Shown here: in pieces, positions 8,507 to 16,383 of the stretch
How the letters are laid out: the number at the start of each line of letters is the position of its first letter
Position numbering within the stretch: the first letter of the stretch is position 1
Assembly: GCA_903924855.1 (NCBI GenBank)
Contig: CAIYCW010000086.1
Location: forward strand, 1-49,216
DNA length: 49,216 nucleotides
Direction: 5' to 3'
Source: an uncultured Rhodospirillales bacterium
GTDB lineage: Bacteria > Pseudomonadota > Alphaproteobacteria > Acetobacterales > Acetobacteraceae
Position numbers and translations under genes: made by a program
The notes under the pieces: generated by a model
The model's database searches: none
Told to the model about the DNA's origin: nothing
What the model saw: only the letters and a program-made list of their open reading frames with translations

Positions 8507-8750
8507 CATTTCTCTCCTGTGCCACAGCCCAACCGCCTGCCGGACTGCGTTCCGGGCCAGGCGCCCTGGTCCCCCCATTTTATTCCATCTTGTTCAACGC
8601 TTTCTTAACCTGATCCCGCACAAACTCTGCCCGTCCACACGGAAAATCCTGCGGACATGTCCGCCCCGGCCGAACCATCCGCACAGAGCGCTGCGGTCGG
8701 TCTGGGGCACGAGATACCCAAACGCGGGCATCAAAAAAGGAGTCTTCCGC
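8507..8750. promoter_or_regulatory. Divergent DUF1217-flagellin regulatory region
   Basis: 244 bases with no gene. It contains a perfect 14-nt palindrome (8651-8664) and the flagellin ribosome-binding site AAGGAG (about 8737-8742), eight bases before ATG 8751. I could not find a convincing sigma-54 or sigma-28 promoter by eye. Confidence 0.5.
8651..8664. promoter_or_regulatory. Perfect 14-nt palindrome upstream of flagellin
   Basis: GCGGACATGTCCGC is its own reverse complement and lies about 90 bases before the flagellin start. A related CGGACATGTC core occurs at 32575-32584 upstream of the REC-DUF3369 operon. It is a candidate operator; function is inferred only from symmetry and position. 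Confidence 0.35.
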
Positions 8751-9944
8751 ATGTTTTCCGTCAATACCAACCTCGGTGCCATGGCCGCCCTGCAGTCCCT
8801 GAATGCCACGCAGCAGGCTCTGCAGATGACCCAGAATCAGATTTCCACCGGCAAGAAAATCTCCAGCGCGTCGGACAATCCCGCCGTCTACTCCATCGCC
8901 CAAACGATGCAGGCGGACGTCTCCGGCCTCACCGCCGTGTCGGACAGCCTCAATTTCGGCTCATCCGTGCTCGGCACCGCAAGTGCTGCCCAGTCCCAGA
9001 TCGCAACCGTTCTGCAAAGCCTGAAGAACACCGTCACCGCTGGCCAGCAGACCGGCATGGACCCGGCGACGATCAACAACTCGATCAGCCAGATGCTGGC
9101 CAACATCGATCAGTTCGCGCAGTCGGCCACCTTCAACGGCGTCAATCTGATCGCCTCCACCGGCACCGGCGTGGGCGCCACCAATTCGGCCGTCTCGGTG
9201 GTCAGCAATGTCGCGGGCTCGACCATCACCGCGTCGAACAACGATGCCAACAACGGTGCTGCGGTCACCGCGTCCGACACGGCGGGCCTGGGGCTGACAG
9301 GGCTGACCGTCACGGCCGCCGCCGTGGGCCTGACCTTCACCAATGCCACGGCGCCAGCAGCCAACGACACGATCACACTGGGCAATGGCACCAAGAGCTG
9401 GACCTTCCAGCTCTCGGATGGCTCGACCACTCCGGCCGCCTTTACAACGCCATCAAGCTCCACCCAGTTCAACGGCTCGATCAACATCTCGGCCACCGAC
9501 TCCAACGGCGCCATCATGGCGAAGATCGGATCGGCCCTGCAGGCCCAGGGATTTGGCGCCTCGGTGGACAATAACGGCCAGTTGGTGATCTCCGGCAACG
9601 GCGTCACCAATGCCAACTCGTCGGTCTCGATCAGCGGCACCGGCGCTGCCCTCGCGGCCGTGTCAGGTTCCACCGCGGCCATCGCAACCGTGGACGCCGC
9701 CATCAAGCAGCTCAACGTCAACTCGGCTTATATCGGATCGAAAACCAACCAGATCACCGGCATGGAAAGCTTCACCACGTCGCTGAGCAGCTCGCTCACC
9801 GCCGGCATCGGTGCCCTGACAGACGCCAACATGGCCGCCGAAAGTGCCCAGTTGCAGTCGCTGCAGACCAAGCAGTCACTCGCAATCCAGTCGCTGTCGA
9901 TTGCCAATCAGCAGCCGCAGTCGATCATGTCGTTGTTCCGCTGA
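8751..9944 (+). CDS. Flagellin
   Basis: A 397-residue flagellin, the filament subunit exported through the flagellar type III apparatus. The N-terminal D0/D1 (residues 1-140) contains SVNTNLGAMAALQSLNATQQ, QNQISTGKKISSASDNPA and FNGVNLIAS. The C-terminal D1/D0 (about 310-397) contains IKQLNVNSAYIGSKTNQI, LTDANMAAESAQLQSLQTKQ and the end QSIMSLFR. Between them, about 165 residues are Ala/Ser/Thr/Gly-rich and low in Lys, the usual variable surface domain. No Cys is seen. ATG 8751 has AAGGAG upstream. A strong hairpin follows, then flaF. Confidence 0.97.
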   Translation: MFSVNTNLGAMAALQSLNATQQALQMTQNQISTGKKISSASDNPAVYSIAQTMQADVSGLTAVSDSLNFGSSVLGTASAAQSQIATVLQSLKNTVTAGQQTGMDPATINNSISQMLANIDQFAQSATFNGVNLIASTGTGVGATNSAVSVVSNVAGSTITASNNDANNGAAVTASDTAGLGLTGLTVTAAAVGLTFTNATAPAANDTITLGNGTKSWTFQLSDGSTTPAAFTTPSSSTQFNGSINISATDSNGAIMAKIGSALQAQGFGASVDNNGQLVISGNGVTNANSSVSISGTGAALAAVSGSTAAIATVDAAIKQLNVNSAYIGSKTNQITGMESFTTSLSSSLTAGIGALTDANMAAESAQLQSLQTKQSLAIQSLSIANQQPQSIMSLFR

Positions 9945-9953
9945 TCCCATCGC

Positions 9954-9981
9954 ACCGGCGGAAGGCCAGCCTTCCGCCGGT
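9954..9981 (+). terminator. Perfect 12-bp hairpin between flagellin and flaF
   Basis: ACCGGCGGAAGG, loop CCAG, then CCTTCCGCCGGT, starting about 10 bases after the flagellin stop. There is no U-tract, so it may be an mRNA-stabilising or attenuating element rather than a full terminator. Such a structure would let flagellin be made in excess over the downstream regulator FlaF. Confidence 0.55.
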
Positions 9982-10026
9982 CGCGCCTGCACGCAGATCT
10001 GTCCCCCACTCACCGAGTACTTGCGC

Positions 10027-10428
10027 ATGGCACTTGCCGAAGGCTACGCAAAATCAGTCCATATTGGCGGCGCATCTCCGCGAGAGACCGAAATACTCGC
10101 CTTTGGCCTTTGCAACGCCCGGCTGGCCAAAGCCGCCGATCCCCGCGCGCGGATCGAAGCCCTCAGCAAAACCCATCAGCTATGGTCGTTGCTGGTTCGC
10201 GATCTGGCGATGGCAGGCAATAATCTTCCAGAAAAACTCAGGCACGAGCTGATCGATATCGGATTTTGGGCCATGCGATACAGCACCGGCGCCATGACCA
10301 CCGAATGGTCGGTCACGCCGTTGATCGAAGTGAACCGCAATATCATGGAAGGTTTGCGCAGTCAGCAATCGGCCCGGGAACCGGCAAAATTGTCGTCCAC
10401 CGCTCAACGCGCAGCCGATAGCGCCTGA
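10027..10428 (+). CDS. flaF: Flagellar biosynthesis regulator FlaF
   Basis: A 133-residue FlaF-family protein. Typical features are the opening AEGYAKS, the segment GASPRETEILAFGLCNARL, then SKTHQLWSLLVRDLAMAGNNLPEKLRHELIDIGFWAM (in the pattern of LWxxLxxDLxxxxNxLPxxLRxxLISIGxWV). FlaF is an alphaproteobacterial protein needed for flagellin synthesis or export and usually works with FlbT, which is not in this window. The position just after flagellin agrees. ATG 10027 gives the usual length; the longer reading starting inside flagellin is rejected. The C-terminal 30 residues are non-conserved. Confidence 0.9.
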   Translation: MALAEGYAKSVHIGGASPRETEILAFGLCNARLAKAADPRARIEALSKTHQLWSLLVRDLAMAGNNLPEKLRHELIDIGFWAMRYSTGAMTTEWSVTPLIEVNRNIMEGLRSQQSAREPAKLSSTAQRAADSA

Positions 10429-10471
10429 GCCTTCCGCACCAAAAGACCAAGCCAGCGTTTTGACATCGCTC

Positions 10472-11542
10472 TCAAAGCGCCGAATTGGCCTGCCATTGGC
10501 GCAACGCCAGCACAGCCTCATTGTCCAACGTCAGGGCTTCAATGCCGAATCCCTGATCTGGTTGCGTCCGCCATGGTGTCACGCGGGCATCAGACTCCGC
10601 GGCACCACCAGGATCCTGCACGGCTTGCTGCGAAAGCTCCGTCACCGCATCCCGCCACCAGGCCACCAGTCCCGGTGGCGTCAGCCATGGCAGCAGAGCG
10701 GCCGCCTCCAGCCGCAGGCACGCAGCCAACGACTGCCATCCCCGCGCCAATATGTCCCGCTCCGAGGAAGCGGGCATGCCGCGCACCTGCTCCAACAGAT
10801 GCGGGATCTCAGGCAAGACCGGGTCCCGGATCAGGTGGCCGGACGAATCAAGCACTCCAAAGGAAAATTCGGCACGAGCTCCGTTTTCTACCGCGCGCGC
10901 CATCTCCCGCCCACGTCCCGCGCCAAACAGCAGGGCCGCATCAGCTTCACCACTGACAAGCGCTGTCAACGGATCGTCGGTCTGCAGATGCGCGCTCACC
11001 GTACAGTTGAGGAGATAAAGCCCCAACCGCGCCGGTGCCATCATGTCCCTCGACTCACGGCTCGCAAGCCGCCAGCCGCTGCCCCGCTTGCGCGCCGCCG
11101 AGCCGGACACCACCACGCCGCCAGACAGCAGCGTTGCAACCGGCATCCAATGGCCCACGTCAAACTGCACGCGCAGATCACCCATCACCCAGGCCATCGC
11201 CGCCGCGCCGGATGTCAAAAGAATCGTCGTCCCATCGGGCTCTGATCGCGCCTCGAACTGGTTGGTGGCCGTCACGCCGTCAGCGCCACCCAGATTGCGC
11301 AGCCCCACAGACCACGGCGCCGGCAAGCTGTGGTCGATGGTCTCGGCAATCCGGTGAGAGATCTCACCCAGCGGAGATGCCGCGGGCGCTGCGACAATCA
11401 TCACAGGCGTCCCCTCAAACGGCGGCTTTGCGGGTTGGGGCGCCGCAATCACCCTGCGTGGATTGAACGAACGATGATGCCACGACATCACAGGCAATGC
11501 CCCAAGAACAGACATCACCCGGCGCCGTGGAACCCTCATCAT
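10472..11542 (-). CDS. Bug/TctC-like extracytoplasmic binding protein (divergent)
   Basis: 356 residues resembling the tripartite tricarboxylate transporter substrate-binding family. Supporting stretches are VMIVAAPAASPLGEISHRIAETI, VGLRNLGGADGVTATNQFEA, PDGTTILLTSGAAAMAWVMG and VSGEADAALLFGAGRG, in the family order. The N-terminus (MMRVPRRRVMSVLGALPVM) is basic then hydrophobic with a twin-Arg-like RRR, compatible with export. Family members bind carboxylates in the periplasm and feed TctAB permeases, but no permease is adjacent. Sequence match is loose, so this could be an orphan sensor or receptor. It lies 30 bases downstream of apt. Confidence 0.6.
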   Translation of the reverse strand: MMRVPRRRVMSVLGALPVMSWHHRSFNPRRVIAAPQPAKPPFEGTPVMIVAAPAASPLGEISHRIAETIDHSLPAPWSVGLRNLGGADGVTATNQFEARSEPDGTTILLTSGAAAMAWVMGDLRVQFDVGHWMPVATLLSGGVVVSGSAARKRGSGWRLASRESRDMMAPARLGLYLLNCTVSAHLQTDDPLTALVSGEADAALLFGAGRGREMARAVENGARAEFSFGVLDSSGHLIRDPVLPEIPHLLEQVRGMPASSERDILARGWQSLAACLRLEAAALLPWLTPPGLVAWWRDAVTELSQQAVQDPGGAAESDARVTPWRTQPDQGFGIEALTLDNEAVLALRQWQANSAL

Positions 11543-11572
11543 GTCACCAGCCGAGACACGTGATATCCCCGC

Positions 11573-12088
11573 TCACGAATCGTACGACACCAGAGCCTCG
11601 AACGGCACATCCAACCGATCGCGCCCATTCAGAAATGTCAGTTCGATCAATGCGGCAGCCGCCGGCACCTCTGCGCCCACGGCCCGCAACAGGGAAATCC
11701 CGGCCTGCATTGTGCCGCCTGTGGCCAGCAGATCATCGACAATCACCACGCGCTGACCCTTCGAGACAGCATCCTCCTGTATCTCGATCCGGTCGGTGCC
11801 GTATTCCAAGGCATAATCATGGCCGATAACGGCGCCTGGAAGCTTGCCGCGCTTGCGCAGCATCACAAACCCGCATCCCAATTTCAGGGCCAACGGGGCT
11901 GCAAGCAGAAACCCACGCGACTCGATCCCCGCCAGCAAATCGGGCTGATAGGCCCGCACCATCTTTGCCATCCGGCCCATCGCCACCTGCCAAGCATCCG
12001 CATGCCGCAACAAGGTCGAGACGTCGTAAAACAGAATTCCCGGCTTCGGAAAATCCGGCACGCCGCGGATGTGGTCACGTAAGTCCAT
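11573..12088 (-). CDS. apt: Adenine phosphoribosyltransferase
   Basis: 171 residues, full length for Apt. It begins with [19 protein letters not shown], the usual Apt N-terminus, contains [18 protein letters not shown] and [13 protein letters not shown], and carries the PRPP-binding loop [17 protein letters not shown]. It converts adenine plus PRPP to AMP in purine salvage. It also removes adenine released from methylthioadenosine or nucleoside breakdown; an mtnP gene lies elsewhere in the window. ATG 12088 is the only sensible start. Divergent from DUF2842. Confidence 0.96.
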   Translation of the reverse strand: MDLRDHIRGVPDFPKPGILFYDVSTLLRHADAWQVAMGRMAKMVRAYQPDLLAGIESRGFLLAAPLALKLGCGFVMLRKRGKLPGAVIGHDYALEYGTDRIEIQEDAVSKGQRVVIVDDLLATGGTMQAGISLLRAVGAEVPAAAALIELTFLNGRDRLDVPFEALVSYDS

Positions 12089-12283
12089 CTCTCACTCCAA
12101 ACATCCAAGATCGCACTTTGGTCGTGCGCCGAGTGGCGTGATGTCACCAGCCTGACCGGTGATCCATCGCCACACCACAGCGTCTCACACCTTGGCAACA
12201 CCGCCAAACGCTGTGGCGTCCGCCGCATGCGACGTCCGCCAAATTCCCCCGACACTCTGGCAAACCCAGGCCCGCAGCGCTAC

Positions 12284-12484
12284 ATGCGCGTCATGACACG
12301 CACACCCATCGCGATCCTCACCGGACTGATCGGATTTTTTTTCTATCTCGCCGCCGTGCTCGCCATCGGGGATCACGTGCAGCATCTGCATTGGGCGATC
12401 CAGGCGGTCTATTTTGTCATCGCGGGCAGCATCTGGGTCATGCCAATCCGCTGGCTGATGCTGTGGGCGGCGCATCGGCGCTAA
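12284..12484 (+). CDS. DUF2842 small membrane protein
   Basis: A 66-residue protein with two hydrophobic helices: IAILTGLIGFFFYLAAVLAI and VYFVIAGSIWVMPIRWLMLW. The pattern HLHWAIQAVYFVIAGSIWVMP is typical of DUF2842, a small alphaproteobacterial inner-membrane family of unknown role. Start ATG 12284 or 12293; the extension back to 12227 is polar and non-conserved. A run of eight Ts (coding FFF) stands out in this GC-rich sequence but lies inside the first helix. Confidence 0.8.
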   Translation: MRVMTRTPIAILTGLIGFFFYLAAVLAIGDHVQHLHWAIQAVYFVIAGSIWVMPIRWLMLWAAHRR

Positions 12485-12531
12485 GCGCCACGAGATCCAA
12501 CCAGCGTATTTGGAACTGATCGGGTCGGAAC

Positions 12532-12608
12532 TGGTCGGGACGAGAGGATTCGAACCTCCGGCCTCCTGCTCCCGAAGCAGGCGCACTACCAGGCTGTGCT
12601 ACGTCCCG
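12532..12608 (-). tRNA. tRNA-Pro(CGG)
   Basis: A complete 77-nt cloverleaf on the minus strand. The acceptor stem CGGGACG pairs with CGTCCCG, the discriminator is A, and CCA is encoded. The anticodon stem GCCTGC/GCAGGA region encloses loop TTCGGGA with anticodon CGG. The T-arm is GGAGG-TTCGAAT-CCTCT. It closely resembles tRNA-Pro(TGG) at 31012. Confidence 0.97.
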
Positions 12609-12665
12609 ACCGAGGGCGCGGTATTAGCCAAGCCCACCCTTGCATGCAAGCGGCAATCCCCGCTT

Positions 12666-13238
12666 TCAGCCAAGCCAGTCCAGCAGGTCCGACACGCTTC
12701 TGACGATTGTGACCATCTCGCGCAGCTCGGCCTTGGCAAACCCCATCTCAATCGCCGCCTCAATCGCCCCCATCAGGGCCTGGCCGGACCCGGCGATATC
12801 GCACACCACAATCGGCTTTTCATGCATGCCCAGCTGCCGCCACGTCAGGATTTCGAACGTCTCATCCAGCGTGCCCAACCCACCGGCAAACGACACGAAC
12901 ACATCGGCCAGATCGAACATACGCTGCTTGCGAGTGTGCATGCTCTGCGTCACCTCAAGCACGGCAATGCCCGTATGCGCGTGTTCAGCGCGACGCAAAA
13001 ACTCCGGGATCACACCCACAACCCGCCCGCCCGCGGCGGCAGCAGCATTTGCGACCTCACCCATCAACCCGACCTTCCCGCCGCCATAAACCAGCGTATG
13101 GCCGCGTGCCGCGAGCCCCGTGCCAAGGGCACGTGCGGCTTCCGCCCAAGCCGGATCACGGCCCAGGCTCGCGCCACAAAACACCGCAACACTTCGTGCT
13201 GTCGTCACGCCGGGATGCTCCTGCTGAAATTCGATCAC
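12666..13238 (-). CDS. LOG-family (TIGR00730) protein, putative cytokinin riboside 5'-monophosphate phosphoribohydrolase
   Basis: 190 residues with the Rossmann-like lysine-decarboxylase/LOG fold. Motifs are VAVFCGASLG near the start, LVYGGGKVGLMGEVA, MHTRKQRMFDLAD, and FAGGLGTLDETFEILTW, which is the counterpart of the PGGxGTxxE catalytic signature. The Pro of that motif is Ala here (AGGLGTLDE), while Arg and Glu positions are kept. Family members hydrolyse nucleoside 5'-monophosphates to free base plus ribose 5-phosphate. Bacterial copies are often housekeeping and have been annotated as putative lysine decarboxylases. Activity remains likely but is not guaranteed given the Pro change. Confidence 0.88.
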   Translation of the reverse strand: MIEFQQEHPGVTTARSVAVFCGASLGRDPAWAEAARALGTGLAARGHTLVYGGGKVGLMGEVANAAAAAGGRVVGVIPEFLRRAEHAHTGIAVLEVTQSMHTRKQRMFDLADVFVSFAGGLGTLDETFEILTWRQLGMHEKPIVVCDIAGSGQALMGAIEAAIEMGFAKAELREMVTIVRSVSDLLDWLG

Positions 13239-13391
13239 AAGGCCGGTTTGCCGCGCTTGGCCTCACGCGTCCACCGGCAAACCGCACCCACGCACCATCC
13301 CGTCCGCACGGCCATATCAACGCCAATGCCTATGATCGGCGTCATCCGAACCCGCATGCCGGCAACGGTGACGGACACAGCGGCCAATCCC

Positions 13392-14090
13392 TCACAGCAG
13401 GGCGACAGCAAGCGTGACAACCACGGCCACCAGCAAGGTCCCAATTGCCGCAAGGGGGCTTGCCAAACGCGGGGCTGGCATCGCCGCCGGCAGACGCTTC
13501 TTGCCGGTGACCATCGGCGTGATCAGGTTCTGGTGCTTGACCACCAGATAAAGCGTGATCGCCACCACATGCACCGCGGCGGCCCCCATCAGCACGTTGA
13601 AGATCGCGCCATGCAGGTCAGAGAGCATATCGCTGGTGCTCTTGGACACAAACCGCATCAGCGGGCCCTTGGTGGCGCCATCATCATTGGCAAACAGGCC
13701 GGTTCCCACCTGCGCCAGCAACAGGCCAAGCAGAAGCACCACCATCCAGCCACCGGGCGGGTTGTGGCCAACCTCCACATCGCCGGACGTCTCACGCCAT
13801 TTGGCAAGGCTGCGCAAAGCCACGACCGGGTTGCGCAGGAAGGATCCAAACCGCGCGGTCTCACTGCCGATCACGCCCCAGATCAGGCGATAGATCAGCA
13901 GCCCCAGCATCGTCTCGCCACTCACCACATGAACGCGCATCCAAACGGCAGCATTGGCGCCATCAGCCAGGGAGATGCTGACATAGCTGGTCACCATGCA
14001 GGCCAAGGTCAGCCAGTGGAACAGCCGTGTCGAACGGTCCCAGACCTTCATCGCCAGCATGAGAGACGTCTTCGTCGTGCGCAGTGCCAT
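13392..14090 (-). CDS. Cytochrome b561-family di-heme membrane protein
   Basis: 232 residues with four or five membrane helices. Heme-ligand His candidates are in STRLFHWLTLACMV, VWMRVHVVSGETMLGLLIYR, LSDLHGAIFNVLMG and AAAVHVVAITLYLVVKH. IYRLIWGVIGSETARFGSFL is typical of the Ni/Fe-hydrogenase-type b subunit/cytochrome b561 family. It passes electrons between the quinone pool and a periplasmic partner. The C-terminal 40 residues are an extra hydrophobic helix after a Lys/Pro-rich linker. No cytochrome c or hydrogenase gene is adjacent, so the partner is unknown. Confidence 0.88.
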   Translation of the reverse strand: MALRTTKTSLMLAMKVWDRSTRLFHWLTLACMVTSYVSISLADGANAAVWMRVHVVSGETMLGLLIYRLIWGVIGSETARFGSFLRNPVVALRSLAKWRETSGDVEVGHNPPGGWMVVLLLGLLLAQVGTGLFANDDGATKGPLMRFVSKSTSDMLSDLHGAIFNVLMGAAAVHVVAITLYLVVKHQNLITPMVTGKKRLPAAMPAPRLASPLAAIGTLLVAVVVTLAVALL

Positions 14091-14165
14091 CGAGGGCCTC
14101 CACCAATTGCGGTGCCCCTGTGATACTGTTCCCGCGCGCCCCGCGAAATGGTGCCAGGCCAGGGT

Positions 14166-14690
14166 TCAGCACGTTCGGCCGACGCGTTCCCCCTCCGGCA
14201 CCGGAAGGTGCGGATACGCCAACCAAGGTCGCACAGCCCCGCACCCGCCGCGATCCATTCCACCCTCGTCCAGCACGTCAAGAAACGGGGAGGCGGCCAG
14301 CAGAAACGCCGACAACTCACTCACCAGCCCCACTGCACTGACCGGCAGCCGCAGGGATAGGCCTGCTTCGATCTGCACCACATGGTCGGCCAGCAACCGC
14401 AGCCGCCAACATGGCGGAAGCCGAGGCGGAATGGCATGAAGCAACGCCAAAGCCCCCTCACGCTGGCCCAACATGGACGTGGCACTGCTGGGAACCCGCC
14501 CGATCCGCGATGACAGAGCCAGGCGTCCGGTCTCATCGTCGTCACCCTCCACCTGGCTCAGCCGCGCATGCCACAGCCGATCCCGCCAGCGCCACGCCAG
14601 GCGCGGAAATGTCTCATGCGTGGCAGGGCTGAGCATCCCGGCCCGATCAACCTTGAACGGGCCCAATACAAACTCTGGCGGCAACATCAT
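14166..14690 (-). CDS. Hypothetical protein
   Basis: 174 residues starting at ATG 14690 (14687 is equally possible). The protein opens LPPEFVLGPFKVDRAGMLSP and continues FPRLAWRWRDRLWHARL, with a later helical LLADHVVQIEAGLSLRL and LVSELSAFLLAASPFLDVL. There is no signal peptide or convincing membrane helix. The opening looks like proteins of unknown function seen in Acetobacteraceae genomes, but no domain is recognised. It is divergent from psd with 85 bases between. Ribosome-site support is weak; the longer reading to 14876 would overlap psd and is rejected. Confidence 0.55.
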   Translation of the reverse strand: MMLPPEFVLGPFKVDRAGMLSPATHETFPRLAWRWRDRLWHARLSQVEGDDDETGRLALSSRIGRVPSSATSMLGQREGALALLHAIPPRLPPCWRLRLLADHVVQIEAGLSLRLPVSAVGLVSELSAFLLAASPFLDVLDEGGMDRGGCGAVRPWLAYPHLPVPEGERVGRTC

Positions 14691-14775
14691 GCAGTGTATC
14701 TCTGATTGCAGTGACAGCGTTGCCCACCCTTGCCGCAAACAGATGAACCATCCATAAACTGCCGTCTTCCGCCGC

Positions 14776-15471
14776 ATGCCCGACTGGATGAAGATGTCCC
14801 TCGCAGCCTCGATCCGCCTCGTTGCCGCCAAACCGCACCGTGCCGGTTGGCCGTTCATCGCGGCAGGCCTCGCCATCGCCTGCGGTGGTGCTTTCCTGAG
14901 CCTGTGGCTGTTCTGGCTGGGCGTTGTCCTCGCCCTGTTCTGCCTCTATTTCTTCCGCGATCCGGAGCGCGTGCCCCCCGCCCGCACAGGCCTGGTGCTG
15001 GCCCCGGCCGATGGCCATGTCACCTTGGTCGATCACGCCATCCCGCCCGCGGAGCTTGATCTGGGCGACACGCCGCGTGTGCGTGTCGCCATCTTCCTCT
15101 CCGTCCTCGACGTGCACATCAATCGCTGGCCGGTGAGCGGCGTGGTCACCCGCATCGCCTATCGCCATGGCAAGTTCCTCAACGCCAGCCTGGACAAGGC
15201 CAGCGTCGACAACGAGCGCAACGCCGTGGCCCTGCGCCTGCCCGACGGGCGGGACCTGGCCGTGGTGCAGATCGCCGGCCTGATCGCCCGCCGCATCCTC
15301 TGCTTCAGCCATCAGGGCGATACCGCCCGCGCGGGGGATCGCTTCGGCCTGATCCGCTTCGGCAGCCGCACCGATGTCTATCTGCCCTATGGCACAACCG
15401 CCCTGGTCGCGGTCGGCCAGACCATGATTGGCGGTGAGACCGTCATCGCCGATCTGCAGGCCAGCGAATGA
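14776..15471 (+). CDS. psd: Phosphatidylserine decarboxylase proenzyme
   Basis: 231 residues, the short (archaeal/alphaproteobacterial) form. A hydrophobic hairpin near residues 25-58 anchors it to the inner membrane, followed by FFRDPERVPPARTGLVLAPADGHV. Further signatures are FLSVLDVHINRWPVSG, NERNAVALR, and QIAGLIARRILCF. The self-cleavage site is the GS in RFGSRTDVYLP, which generates the pyruvoyl prosthetic group. It makes phosphatidylethanolamine from the product of PssA, encoded directly downstream with a 4-base overlap (ATGA). Confidence 0.96.
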   Translation: MPDWMKMSLAASIRLVAAKPHRAGWPFIAAGLAIACGGAFLSLWLFWLGVVLALFCLYFFRDPERVPPARTGLVLAPADGHVTLVDHAIPPAELDLGDTPRVRVAIFLSVLDVHINRWPVSGVVTRIAYRHGKFLNASLDKASVDNERNAVALRLPDGRDLAVVQIAGLIARRILCFSHQGDTARAGDRFGLIRFGSRTDVYLPYGTTALVAVGQTMIGGETVIADLQASE

Positions 15472-16298
15472 CGGACTCCTCAGCCGAGCCCACGCCCCAA
15501 CCCCGCGCCGGGCGGCGTTTTCTGGTGCGCAAGCGGCCGCGCTTTAACGGGCCGTCCTTCAACCGGATGATCCCCAACATCCTCACCATGCTGGGATTGT
15601 GCGCAGGCCTCACCGCCATGCGTTTTGCCCTTGAAAGCCGCTTCGGCGCCGCCGCCATCGCCATTGCGGTGGCCGGCTGCATCGATGGACTCGACGGCCG
15701 CATCGCGCGCCTGCTGAAGGCCACCAGCCGCTTCGGCGCCGAATTCGACAGCCTGGCCGATTTCCTCTGCTTCGGCGTCGCCCCGTCCTTCGTGCTCTAT
15801 CTCTGGACCCTGCAAACGTCTCACGGCTATGGCTTCATGCCCTGCGTGATGTTCTCCGTCTGCATGGCGCTGCGCCTTGCACGCTTCAACGCCTCCATCG
15901 ATGCCGGTCCCCACCCGGCCTTCCAGTATAATTTCTTCACCGGCGTGCCCGCCCCGGCCGGCGCGGTGTTGGCACTGTTTCCGCTGTTCCTGGGGCTGGA
16001 GGGCCGCGCCATCCAATGGCCCTGGCTGGAGGCCGCCGCCCATCAGCCCTTGTTCAGCGCCATCGTGCTGATCGCAACCGCCCTGTTGCTGGTCTCCACC
16101 CTGCCGGTGTGGAGCTTCAAGAACTTCAAGGTGCCGTCGCATTACGTGCTGCCCACGCTGCTCGGCATCGGGCTTTACGCAGCCCTGCTGGTGGCAGACC
16201 CATGGGCCGCCTTCGCTGCCGCCGGTCTGCTCTATGCCGGTATGCTCCCCTTCAGCCTGCGCAGCTACCGCCGCCTGCGCGACGCTGCGGACAACTGA
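15468..16298 (+). CDS. pssA: CDP-diacylglycerol-serine O-phosphatidyltransferase
   Basis: 276 residues with the CDP-alcohol phosphotransferase signature DGRIAR...G...D...D (DGLDGRIARLLKATSRFGAE, then FDSLAD) at about residues 70-95. NRMIPNILTMLGLCAGLTAM is the first membrane helix and several more follow. It transfers phosphatidyl from CDP-DAG to serine at the inner membrane. ATGA overlap with psd makes a two-gene phosphatidylethanolamine operon. The basic N-terminus is typical of the membrane-bound type. Confidence 0.95.
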   Translation: MTDSSAEPTPQPRAGRRFLVRKRPRFNGPSFNRMIPNILTMLGLCAGLTAMRFALESRFGAAAIAIAVAGCIDGLDGRIARLLKATSRFGAEFDSLADFLCFGVAPSFVLYLWTLQTSHGYGFMPCVMFSVCMALRLARFNASIDAGPHPAFQYNFFTGVPAPAGAVLALFPLFLGLEGRAIQWPWLEAAAHQPLFSAIVLIATALLLVSTLPVWSFKNFKVPSHYVLPTLLGIGLYAALLVADPWAAFAAAGLLYAGMLPFSLRSYRRLRDAADN

Positions 16299-16383
16299 CA
16301 CGGTCCGAGGACCTGACAGGCAGGCGCTTCCGTTTGAAAAAAAGCAGCAGAACCTTTCATTCCCCGGCCCTGTGACAGAACCG

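Noticed and set aside
8507..8750. Sigma-54 or sigma-28 promoter for flagellin
   Set aside because: Segments such as GGGGCACGAGATACC only partly match the -24 element and lack the -12 TTGC; no TAAA-N15-GCCGATAA match either.
12336..12344. Homopolymer T-run in DUF2842 as a possible frameshift or slippage site
   Set aside because: The frame is intact across it and the residues are part of the first membrane helix.
12510..14123. A long plus-strand open frame of more than 500 codons
   Set aside because: It runs antisense to the LOG-family gene, cytochrome b561 and tRNA-Pro, has no recognisable domain, and is His/Arg/Gln-rich as expected for a GC-rich shadow frame.
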